Assembly: GCA_025361665.1 (NCBI GenBank)
Contig: JANYKF010000105.1
Span: forward strand, 1 to 8,639
Origin: Clostridiaceae bacterium
Lineage (GTDB): Bacteria > Bacillota > Clostridia > DSM-8532
Length of the DNA: 8,639 nucleotides
Direction: 5' to 3'
Every line of letters begins with the position of its first letter. Within the stretch, counting starts at the first letter, position 1. Below are positions 1-5,381 of this stretch, piece after piece. The position numbers and the translations under genes were made by a program. A model generated the notes under the pieces. That model ran no database searches and was not told the DNA's origin. It worked only from the letters and a program-made list of their open reading frames with translations.

Positions 1-16
1 CATTTGCCGCCGGATG

Positions 17-45
17 CATGCAAGTTGCAAAATGCAACTTGCATG
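17..45. repeat. Perfect 13-bp inverted repeat
   Basis: CATGCAAGTTGCA (17-29), loop AAA, TGCAACTTGCATG (33-45). It abuts the next hairpin with no bases between, and both have an AAA loop. No T-run follows on the plus strand. Confidence 0.7.
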
Positions 46-68
46 AAAAAGTCGAAAATCGACTTTTT
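46..68. terminator. Perfect A/T-flanked hairpin, possible bidirectional terminator
   Basis: AAAAAGTCGA (46-55), loop AAA, TCGACTTTTT (59-68) make a perfect 10-bp stem. A T5 run closes it on either strand, so it could end transcription from both sides. The stem has few GC pairs, so strength is uncertain. Confidence 0.5.
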
Positions 69-74
69 ACACCA

Positions 75-86
75 GAATCAAGATTC
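75..86. repeat. Short hairpin
   Basis: GAATC (75-79) and GATTC (82-86) are separated by AA. Weak alone, but it is part of a row of hairpins filling 17-185. Confidence 0.35.
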
Positions 87-90
87 ATTT

Positions 91-131
91 CCCATCAGAT
101 GCACCGATTCACAAATGAGTCGATTGATGGG
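91..131. repeat. Nested hairpin
   Basis: CCCATCA (91-97) pairs with TGATGGG (125-131). Inside it CGATTCA (105-111) pairs with TGAGTCG (116-122) around a CAAA loop. A four-T stretch (133-136) follows on the plus strand, so weak terminator activity is possible. Confidence 0.5.
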
Positions 132-138
132 GTTTTGG

Positions 139-185
139 GGCCTTCACGTGAATGTTTTTGAAACGTTCATGGGAAGGCCTTTTTT
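139..185 (+). terminator. Strong intrinsic terminator facing right
   Basis: GGCCTTC (139-145) pairs with GAAGGCC (173-179). An inner stem of about 11 bp with two G-U pairs closes on a TTG loop. Six Ts follow (180-185). The T-run is on the plus strand only, so it probably ends a plus-strand gene lying left of the window and convergent with this cluster. Confidence 0.7.
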
Positions 186-217
186 CGGATTCCCGCATTC
201 GCAGGCCGGATCATGTG

Positions 218-264
218 AAAAAGCAGCCTTTGATCCCGCTGGCGGCATGAATCCTGGCTGCTTT
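218..264 (-). terminator. Intrinsic terminator after tRNA-Arg
   Basis: On the minus strand AAAGCAGCC (264-256) pairs with GGCTGCTTT, which runs into TTTTT (228-218). The long loop contains a nested CCGC/GCGG hairpin (236-245). It starts about 18 nt past the tRNA CCA end. Confidence 0.6.
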
Positions 265-281
265 CTTCAAAGGGAGGAAAA

Positions 282-356
282 TGGCGTCCCGAGCAGGAAT
301 TGAACCCGCATCAATAGAACCGGAATCTATCGTCTTATCCTTTGGACCATCGGGAC
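282..356 (-). tRNA. tRNA-Arg(CCG)
   Basis: A full cloverleaf is visible. The acceptor arm is GTCCCGA paired with TCGGGAC, with discriminator G and an encoded CCA end (284-282). The D arm has GTC/GAC pairs and a GGA in the loop, giving the A20 typical of arginine tRNAs. The anticodon arm is ATAGA/TCTAT around TTCCGGT, so the anticodon is CCG (323-321), reading CGG. The variable loop is 4 nt. The T arm is GCGGG/CCTGC around TTCAATT. It has its own promoter upstream and a terminator downstream. Confidence 0.95.
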
Positions 357-387
357 ACAACTGTCTGACCGTTTTCACGGTTCCTTC

Positions 388-416
388 ATTATACGTTGTT
401 GAAGGTATGATTTCAA
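388..416 (-). promoter_or_regulatory. Predicted sigma-A promoter of the tRNA-Arg gene
   Basis: On the minus strand TTGAAA (416-411), a 17-nt spacer and TATAAT (393-388) form a near-consensus promoter. Transcription would start near 381, about 25 nt before the mature tRNA 5' end. The short leader contains an ACCGT/ACGGT hairpin (368-381). Confidence 0.75.
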
Positions 417-419
417 CAA
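396..419. repeat. Inverted repeat overlapping the tRNA promoter -35
   Basis: TTGTTGAA (396-403) and TTCAACAA (412-419) form a perfect 8-bp inverted repeat with an 8-bp spacer. It covers the predicted -35 box and most of the spacer, the usual position for an operator. Confidence 0.55.
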
Positions 420-429
420 GTACTTTCCG

Positions 430-443
430 GGAATGTACATTCC
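430..443. repeat. Perfect 14-bp palindrome upstream of the tRNA promoter
   Basis: GGAATGTACATTCC is its own reverse complement. It sits 13 bp upstream of the predicted -35 box of the tRNA gene, a place where activators bind. It could equally be a chance palindrome in the gap after the membrane-protein gene. Confidence 0.6.
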
Positions 444-498
444 ACGACAGGAGCGGCAAATGCGATCATGCCCCCGATGAATCCCCATGCACAGCCTT

Positions 499-1221
499 TC
501 AGCCGATTGCCAGAATCCACCCGAGCCCGGTCAGGGTCAGCCGGACGATCATCTGCCCTGCAATCTGCATCCACAGATACAGCGTTGCGACAACAATCAG
601 CCGGGGCCACGCCTCCATTTTGCTGCGCACGCCGAGGGTGCGGAACACGATACCCAGCCGGACGAAGGGAACAAGCTGGAGGATGGCCACCAGCACGGCG
701 AATTCGATTTTCACGCCGGTGGTCCAGGTGGCCGGCGCGCTGTTCCAGTCAACCGGATTGTATACCAGCACAGCCATGGGCAGGATAAACAGCAAGTAGG
801 ACAGCGCGTAGGATTTCATCAGGATGACATGAATGCCGCCGCTGATGAACCGTTCCCCGCGGCGTGCGAGAAACCTGGCAAAATCCGCAATCGGCCACAT
901 GACACACACCACGTCGAGTATCCCGACCAGAAAAGCCAGCCCAGCGACCGCGAACACGCGGACCGCCAATCCACCGGCACTGCCCGCGAGAATGCCCTCC
1001 CGCAGCAAGTTTTGCAGAAACAGCGTGTCGAAGGCCCCAACCAGCAAAAATGCGCCGGCAAGTCCGGCCGCCCGTCGGCTGATGTGCCGGTGGACAACCG
1101 TCGGCATCAGCAGATAGTCCAGCGGCCCCCCCGCAGATCCCCGGATTTTTCCCGCGTCTTTCCTTTTCACATCATCCTGCATGTGTACCCCATTCCGATT
1201 GACTCCCGGTTGTGCGGTCAT
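499..1221 (-). CDS. Unrecognised five-TM membrane protein
   Basis: This protein has up to 240 aa. I do not recognise the family with confidence. After a polar, basic N-terminus (1-50) there are about five hydrophobic segments, near 51-68, 86-110, 134-153, 171-190 and 208-236. The charged stretch RFLARRGERF (116-125) and MPTVVHRHISRR (39-50) separate or precede them. The layout recalls bacterial Yip1-like proteins, but this is only a structural resemblance. The ATG at 1221 lies 18 nt past the GH18 stop but has no clear ribosome binding site; an ATG at 1182 has only a weak GGGGT upstream. The minus frame is preferred over a similarly long plus-strand ORF because only it gives coherent membrane segments. 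No terminator is seen after it. Confidence 0.7.
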   Translation of the reverse strand: MTAQPGVNRNGVHMQDDVKRKDAGKIRGSAGGPLDYLLMPTVVHRHISRRAAGLAGAFLLVGAFDTLFLQNLLREGILAGSAGGLAVRVFAVAGLAFLVGILDVVCVMWPIADFARFLARRGERFISGGIHVILMKSYALSYLLFILPMAVLVYNPVDWNSAPATWTTGVKIEFAVLVAILQLVPFVRLGIVFRTLGVRSKMEAWPRLIVVATLYLWMQIAGQMIVRLTLTGLGWILAIG

Positions 1222-1239
1222 GACGTCTTTTTCGTGCAG

Positions 1240-2889
1240 CTACTTTCCGGCCAACGGTTCGTATCGGGGTTCCTGACCCCACGTTGAAAGCCAGGCACCA
1301 TAATTCGCCGTTTCCTTCAGGTTGCGGCCGATGACGTCCCAGTCCCGATCATCCGCATAGTTGATGCTCCATGCTCCCACGCCGGCCAGATCATATTTGA
1401 GGGCCAGTGAAGTCTTCACATTGACAGCGTTCCAATCCTCCAGCCAAATCGCCTGCGTCCCCTCAGGACTGGCGAATCGGGCGACATATTGCCCAAGTTC
1501 CGCATTCCACAAAGGTTCCGAACCGTTCTCGCGCACCCGCTGCCAGGCCGTGTTCACCCCCAGGGCGTTGACGATGCCGACATCGGGATTTCCGGCCGCA
1601 TCCGTCTCATGCCAAACGCGGCTGAACAGTGGAATGCACAGCAGCAGCCTTTCCGCGGGGACTTCTTCAAGCGCGGCCTGCAGTTGGGCCTCCACCCATC
1701 CGATTTCAGCCGTTGAACCGGATTCGTGACTGCTCGCATAATGCTGGTCATATGCCATCAGGAAAATGAAGTCTGCACTTTCGGCCAGCGCCCTGCGGTC
1801 GAAACAGCGTGACCAGGTGTCGCTTCCCCCCGGCACGGAGACATCAACGGAAAGCACCAGTCCTTCCGGCCTGAGAACCGCGGCAAATTCCCTCACAAAC
1901 TGCGTATAGTATCCACTGTCTTCACGATACATGTTTTCGAAATCCAGATTGATGCCGTCGAGTCCAAACTGTTTGGCATGGGCGAGCATCGTCTCGATGA
2001 CGACCTGCCGCCTGGCTGGATCGCGCATCAGTTCCGATGTCCCCGCGATGTCGTCGAACTGGTTGGCAAAAAGGGCCCAGACCTTGTACCCGTTGGCGTG
2101 CGCCCAACGGATGTAATCCTTGTCAGCCCGGACGGCAATCGCGTCCTTCGCGCCTGAAACGGAAAACCAGGTGGGCGACAGCACATCAAGCCCGGAAGAT
2201 GGCTTCCGGTCAAGATACCGGCGGTTGGGGGCATACATCATTTCCCACGCAAGGCTGAGCTTGCCTTTGGCCGGTTTCCATGAAGGGGGCCTGCTTGTTT
2301 CCTGCATGGCCTTACCGGGTTTTGATGCCTGAAACGAAGCATCCGGCTGCAAAAGAACATCCGTTGCGGTTGTCTTTCGATCCACCCGAACATTGCCGTT
2401 GAACGCCATGAGCCGAATCTCCAGATTGTAGAATCCGGCGAGGAAATCTGCCGGCAGCCAAACCCTCCCGCTTTCCAGAACAGGTTCCGCTGCAAGCATC
2501 AACGGCAGTCCGCCGTCGCGTGCTTCTTTTGACCCCGTGTGCATCCGGATGACCCGGCGGTCCGTGGTGAACGTGATCTGCCCCCCGTTCGGGTCAAACC
2601 ATGCATACGGATCAACATACTCCCGGATTGTCTCGATCCGCAGCCACACCTGCCCATTCCGCACAAATGGCCGGTGGGCGGTTCCAAGGATTTTCCCGTT
2701 CAGCATCACCCGGGGGCCGGGTTCACCAATCGTCTCCGCCGGATGGGGAGAGGGTGCAAAAAACCGGTCCCGAATCCAGAATCCGGTACCGGCCAGCATC
2801 ATGAAAATCAGGAGCGTGAGAAAGGCGGGGGTCAAATAACGCCCCTTTCGGGGATCATCCGTCGGGTTTCCGTTTTGCATGCGCCTCAT
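1240..2889 (-). CDS. Membrane-anchored GH18 glycosidase with stalk domain
   Basis: This 549-aa protein is a GH18-family hydrolase of the type related to spore-cortex and peptidoglycan N-acetylglucosaminidases (SleL/YaaH-like). Residues about 20-39 are a single hydrophobic signal anchor. Residues about 58-172 resemble the paired halves of the copper-amine-oxidase N-terminal (stalk) domain: VMLNGKILG (61-69), PFVRNGQVWLRIE (74-86) and ESGRVWLPADFL (139-150). The catalytic barrel spans about 210-530, with DGINLDFEN (311-319) holding catalytic Glu318, MAYD (378-381), IPLFSRVW (419-426) and GAWSINYADDRDW (505-517). The expected orientation puts the enzyme outside, tethered to the membrane. Its ATG at 2889 follows GGAG by 8 nt, inside the end of the previous gene. 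Substrate is inferred: peptidoglycan fits the context with PBP2, but chitin-like glycans cannot be excluded. No spore-germination LysM repeats are present. Confidence 0.88.
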   Translation of the reverse strand: MRRMQNGNPTDDPRKGRYLTPAFLTLLIFMMLAGTGFWIRDRFFAPSPHPAETIGEPGPRVMLNGKILGTAHRPFVRNGQVWLRIETIREYVDPYAWFDPNGGQITFTTDRRVIRMHTGSKEARDGGLPLMLAAEPVLESGRVWLPADFLAGFYNLEIRLMAFNGNVRVDRKTTATDVLLQPDASFQASKPGKAMQETSRPPSWKPAKGKLSLAWEMMYAPNRRYLDRKPSSGLDVLSPTWFSVSGAKDAIAVRADKDYIRWAHANGYKVWALFANQFDDIAGTSELMRDPARRQVVIETMLAHAKQFGLDGINLDFENMYREDSGYYTQFVREFAAVLRPEGLVLSVDVSVPGGSDTWSRCFDRRALAESADFIFLMAYDQHYASSHESGSTAEIGWVEAQLQAALEEVPAERLLLCIPLFSRVWHETDAAGNPDVGIVNALGVNTAWQRVRENGSEPLWNAELGQYVARFASPEGTQAIWLEDWNAVNVKTSLALKYDLAGVGAWSINYADDRDWDVIGRNLKETANYGAWLSTWGQEPRYEPLAGK

Positions 2890-2893
2890 CCGT

Positions 2894-3394
2894 TCAGCTC
2901 CGCATGACTTTTCTCGGATTGATGTGCCAGAGCGCCTCTATCATGTTCGAAGTCGGCTGGAACAGTACAACGCCGCGATTGCCGCCAAAATGGGTGACGA
3001 TGAACCAAACCCCTTCGGCTTCTTTGCCTGCGGTGGCATCGACGACCTTTTTCATGGTTTTGTATTCATTTGAATAGTAGACGGATTTGACCGGCGCGAC
3101 CATCTCGAATTCCTTGCCGTTGGCGGAGAAAATGCGCTTGCGCCGCCGCCGAGCGATGATCCGGTCGATATCGAGTTCTCCGTTCGTCAGGGCATATTCG
3201 AATTCCATGCTCCGCATGGTGACCAGATACCAGGTGCCGTAGCCCAGGGCGACCGCGACAAACATGCCGATCGACGGAATGAAGGCGAAGGCCGCAAAGG
3301 CCAGGATGACGCAGGCAACAATTTCACCCGTGACGATGGCCATGTCCAGCCCGGTTTTCTTCCGTTTTACAATTTTCTCCATGAATAGTTCCAT
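2894..3394 (-). CDS. DUF6106-like two-TM membrane protein
   Basis: This 166-aa protein has no known function. It resembles the clostridial DUF6106 family, judged from memory by the FEYALTNGELDIDRIIARRRRKRI stretch (65-88) and the closing NPRKV (159-163). A basic N-terminus (KIVKRKK, 7-13) is followed by two membrane segments (about 18-39 and 42-60), then a soluble part with a very basic patch ARRRRKR (81-87). The soluble part probably lies in the cytoplasm. The start at 3394 is chosen because GGAGGAG lies 9 nt upstream; an ORF start at 3463 has no such site. The GH18 gene begins only 4 nt after its stop, so the two are translationally linked. The position in the PBP2-Min cluster hints at a cell-envelope role, but that is inference. 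Confidence 0.75.
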   Translation of the reverse strand: MELFMEKIVKRKKTGLDMAIVTGEIVACVILAFAAFAFIPSIGMFVAVALGYGTWYLVTMRSMEFEYALTNGELDIDRIIARRRRKRIFSANGKEFEMVAPVKSVYYSNEYKTMKKVVDATAGKEAEGVWFIVTHFGGNRGVVLFQPTSNMIEALWHINPRKVMRS

Positions 3395-3500
3395 TGGGCG
3401 GTGCTCCTCCGTTTTTCGCAAATCATCCGGGGCAGTCGGGCGGTGCGTCCGCATCAGGCGCATGGGTCACGCTGCGGCCGTTTAGGCTGGTTTTGAGGCA

Positions 3501-3893
3501 TCATCGGTTGATCAGCTCGCGCCATGCGAAATCTCCGCGCTGCAGACCGTTGATCATGATTTCCGCGGCGGCCAGGTTGGTGGCCAACGGAATGTTGTTC
3601 CTGTCGCAGAGTGCCAAAAGGCGCAGCAGGTTCCGATTGTCTTCCGAAACCTCCGGATCGCCGAAATACAGGACCAGATCCATCTCGTTGTAAGCGATCC
3701 GGGCTATGATCTGCTCTTCGCCGAGTGCTCCGAAATCCAGCGTGGTGACCGGCAGGCCGGCCGATTCGGCCACAATGGCACCGGTGCCTCCCGTTGCGAA
3801 GACATGATGCTTCTTCAACACGAAACTGTAGGCGATGCAAAACGCCTCCATCAGTTCCTTCTTGTTGTCATGCGCAATCAGGGCGATATGCAT
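3501..3893 (-). CDS. Methylglyoxal-synthase-fold protein with altered active site
   Basis: This 130-aa protein is clearly related to methylglyoxal synthase (MgsA), which turns dihydroxyacetone phosphate into methylglyoxal and phosphate. Family signatures are HIALIAHDNKK (2-12), FATGGTG (32-38), RIAYNEMDLVLYFGDP (65-80), IPLATNLAAAE (101-111) and GLQRGDFAWREL (116-127). The active site departs from the family as I recall it from E. coli. The catalytic Asp of GGDQ (Asp71) is Glu in GALGEEQ (55-61), the phosphate-binding Ser before it is Phe54, a Thr in TGTTG is Gly36, and the PHxPD segment (His98, Asp101) is replaced by SEDNRN (83-88). It keeps H8-D9 and D79. It may thus be inactive or a ligand-binding relative. 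The start at 3893 follows GGAGG; a TTG at 3914 is less likely. mgsA commonly sits just after the min genes in Clostridia, but with rodA in between. Confidence 0.8.
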   Translation of the reverse strand: MHIALIAHDNKKELMEAFCIAYSFVLKKHHVFATGGTGAIVAESAGLPVTTLDFGALGEEQIIARIAYNEMDLVLYFGDPEVSEDNRNLLRLLALCDRNNIPLATNLAAAEIMINGLQRGDFAWRELINR

Positions 3894-3918
3894 GGGAACC
3901 TCCATCTGTATCAAGACG

Positions 3919-4203
3919 CTAGCGTATTCCCTGTTTCATGCTCCGGATGGGAATGTTGGCCACCAATGCGGGGATGACCCGCTCGCCATCGTCGCTGGTG
4001 GTCTTGGTCAGCTGGATGTCGAGCAATTCCTCGTCGACCTCCATGTATTTCTGAATGACCTTGATGATCTCACCCTTGACCATCTCCAGGAATTGCGGCG
4101 AAAACGTGGAGCGATCGTGTATCAGCACAAGCTTGAGGCGTTCCTTCGCGATATCTTTCGAGTTTTCCTTTTTCCGCATGAGCAGCTTCAACAGATCCAT
4201 CAT
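3919..4203 (-). CDS. minE: Cell division topological specificity factor MinE
   Basis: MinE (94 aa from the chosen ATG) activates MinD ATPase and restricts MinCD inhibition to the poles. The N-terminal MMDLLKLLMR is a short amphipathic membrane-binding helix. The segment SKDIAKERLKLVLIHDR (15-31) matches the conserved MinD-contact region, with the AKERL core. The rest (about 35-90) fits the dimeric topological-specificity domain, with KGEIIKVIQKYMEVDEE. Alternative in-frame starts at 4221 (TTG) or 4209 (ATG) would add 6 or 2 residues. The presence of MinE points to the oscillating Min type rather than the DivIVA/MinJ type of Bacillus subtilis. The next gene starts 25 nt after the stop, so it is probably cotranscribed. 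Confidence 0.95.
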   Translation of the reverse strand: MMDLLKLLMRKKENSKDIAKERLKLVLIHDRSTFSPQFLEMVKGEIIKVIQKYMEVDEELLDIQLTKTTSDDGERVIPALVANIPIRSMKQGIR

Positions 4204-4212
4204 TTCCATCCA

Positions 4213-4218
4213 CCTCCT
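4213..4218 (-). promoter_or_regulatory. Ribosome binding site of minE, deciding its start
   Basis: AGGAGG overlaps the end of minD. It sits 3, 9 and 12 nt before three in-frame ATGs (4209, 4203, 4200). The 9-nt spacing favours 4203. A TTG at 4221 lies upstream of this site and is not favoured. Confidence 0.6.
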
Positions 4219-5018
4219 CAAGCCGGTTTGAAGCCGAAGAGCTTCTTCATTCTCGTGAACAGGCTGTGCCGGGCGGCCAAATCGATGAAAGGGATCTCCT
4301 CACCGAGGATGCGGCGCGTGATGTTGCGGTAAGCGAGGCCGGCCTGGCTTTTCGAGTCGGCCACGGCGGGTTCGCCGCGGTTCGTGGAGATGATGATGTT
4401 CTCGTCATCCGGAATCACGCCGAGGAGATCGATGGCGAGGATGTCCAGAATGTCGTCGATGGTCATCATGTCGCCCCGTCTGACCATGTCCGGGCGCAGC
4501 CGGTTCACGATGAGCTTCGGGTTCCGGATGTCATTTGCCTCCAGCAGGCCGATGATGCGATCGGCATCCCGGACGGCGGACACTTCGGGTGTCGTGACGA
4601 CATACGCCTTGTCTGCCCCGGCGATGGCATTCTTGAACCCCTGTTCGATGCCGGCCGGACAATCAATGAGGACGAAGTCGAATTCTTCCTTCAGTTCGGC
4701 GCACAGCTTTTCCATCTGTGCCGGTGAAACGGCGTTCTTGTCCCGCGTTTGCGCGGCGGGCAGCAGATAGAGGCCATCGAAGCGCTTGTCCTTGATGAGC
4801 GCCTGTTTCACCCGGCAGGTCCCCTCCACGACATCCACCAGATCATAGACGATTCGATTCTCGAGGCCCATGACGACGTCCAGGTTGCGAAGGCCGATAT
4901 CCGTGTCGATCAAAACTGTTTTCTTCCCCTGCAAGGCAAGTCCGGTACCCAGGTTGGCTGTTGTCGTGGTTTTCCCGACGCCCCCCTTGCCGGACGTGAT
5001 GACAATGACCTCTCCCAT
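4218..5018 (-). CDS. minD: Septum site-determining ATPase MinD
   Basis: MinD (266 aa, normal length) is a membrane-cycling ParA/MinD-family ATPase. In its ATP form it dimerises, binds the membrane and recruits MinC; MinE stimulates its hydrolysis. The deviant Walker A motif GKGGVGKTT spans 10-18, with signature lysine K11 and K16. Switch I is IDTDIGLRNLDVVMG (37-51) with D40. The Walker B-like segment is LIDCPAG (117-123). The C-terminal LFTRMKKLFGF (253-263) is the expected amphipathic membrane-targeting helix, which separates MinD from chromosomal ParA. The ATG start is set by a strong GGAGG. minE begins about 14 nt after the stop, so the two are surely translated from one transcript. FlhG/YlxH-type homologues are excluded by the C-terminal helix and by minE next door. 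Confidence 0.97.
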   Translation of the reverse strand: MGEVIVITSGKGGVGKTTTTANLGTGLALQGKKTVLIDTDIGLRNLDVVMGLENRIVYDLVDVVEGTCRVKQALIKDKRFDGLYLLPAAQTRDKNAVSPAQMEKLCAELKEEFDFVLIDCPAGIEQGFKNAIAGADKAYVVTTPEVSAVRDADRIIGLLEANDIRNPKLIVNRLRPDMVRRGDMMTIDDILDILAIDLLGVIPDDENIIISTNRGEPAVADSKSQAGLAYRNITRRILGEEIPFIDLAARHSLFTRMKKLFGFKPA

Positions 5019-5024
5019 CCCTTA

Positions 5025-5030
5025 TCCTCC
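5025..5030 (-). promoter_or_regulatory. Ribosome binding site of minD
   Basis: GGAGGA, with 7 nt between GGAGG and the ATG at 5018, is near ideal and fixes the start. Confidence 0.8.
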
Positions 5031-5087
5031 AACTTTCCGGTATTTTTCATTAGTCTGCACGTGCTTTGCGGCGAATCACCGGCCAGA

Positions 5088-5143
5088 CCTGTATTTGTGC
5101 CCTATGCTCGGCAAAAATTGTTCACCTGCAACACAAATACAGG
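5088..5143 (-). repeat. Perfect 12-bp inverted repeat in the minD leader
   Basis: CCTGTATTTGTG at 5088-5099 is exactly mirrored by CACAAATACAGG at 5132-5143, with a 32-nt loop. It ends 69 nt before the minD start. Its design (CCTGT...ACAGG ends, loop of about 30 nt) resembles the repeat at 6108-6163 ahead of minC. Confidence 0.75.
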
Positions 5144-5165
5144 GTAGTATACGGTGAAATGCTTC

Positions 5166-5185
5166 CCGTGCGAAGGTCCGCACGG
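5166..5185 (-). repeat. Stable hairpin in the minD leader
   Basis: A perfect 7-bp GC-rich inverted repeat, CCGTGCG and CGCACGG, encloses a 6-nt loop. No T-run follows on either strand, so it is not an intrinsic terminator. Confidence 0.6.
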
Positions 5186-5316
5186 CCTTTCCAGGGAAGG
5201 AAACCACAAAGTGGCTTTGGCAACGGCTTGCCTGTGCCGCCCCAAGTGATACACGCAAGGATGCATATGCGGCTTCGCCGAATTTGCATGCCAATCACAG
5301 TTGACACACTGTAATG

Positions 5317-5345
5317 AATATATCCGTTTTCCTATGAAAAGTCAA
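5317..5345 (-). promoter_or_regulatory. Predicted sigma-A promoter for minD and downstream genes
   Basis: On the minus strand TTGACT (5345-5340) is followed after 17 nt by TATATT (5322-5317), one mismatch to each consensus hexamer with ideal spacing. The start point would fall near 5310, giving a 5' leader of about 290 nt before the minD ATG. This lies only about 37 bp past the minC stop, so minD-minE and the genes beyond could be transcribed apart from mrdA-minC. Confidence 0.6.
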
Positions 5346-5381
5346 ACGGCCGATGCTTCGCAGCACAGGGGGAAAAGGCGC

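Larger units (their letters stand above)
5019..5316 (-). other. Structured intergenic leader between minC and minD
   Basis: No convincing ORF lies here on either strand. Read on the minus strand it has a chain of inverted repeats: ACAGT/ACTGT near 5296-5311; an imperfect stem around CGGC-GAA-GCCG (5259-5292); GGCAA/TTGCC (5219-5232); AAGCCAC/GTGGTTT with a TTT loop (5201-5217); CCGTGCG/CGCACGG (5166-5185); a 12-bp repeat (5088-5143); and GTCTG/CAGAC (5053-5088), which competes with CCGGT/ACCGG (5037-5082). I do not recognise a known riboswitch, T-box or ribozyme. It may be a cis-regulatory RNA, or a decayed insertion. Confidence 0.5.

Noticed and set aside
413..610. 65-aa minus ORF overlapping the end of the five-TM gene, with a hydrophobic C-terminus
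   Set aside because: It has no ribosome binding site and mostly overlaps a better ORF in another frame. The hydrophobic stretch could be chance; a frameshifted extension of the membrane protein is not supported because that gene ends cleanly.
487..1287. 266-aa plus-strand ORF opposite the five-TM protein
   Set aside because: Composition is rich in His, Gln, Pro and Arg with no hydrophobic or domain pattern, as expected for an antisense shadow. The minus frame gives coherent membrane segments and fits the operon.
5301..5306. Perfect TTGACA on the plus strand
   Set aside because: No -10 box lies at a suitable distance and no plus-strand gene follows.
5066..5314. Short ORFs on both strands in the minC-minD gap (61 to 82 aa)
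   Set aside because: None has a ribosome binding site or a recognisable motif, and they overlap one another across the hairpins.
5019..5316. Known riboswitch or T-box in the minD leader
   Set aside because: I looked for conserved cores of T-box, TPP, SAM, cobalamin, glycine, c-di-GMP, c-di-AMP, fluoride and similar classes and saw no convincing match. An Rfam search would be decisive.
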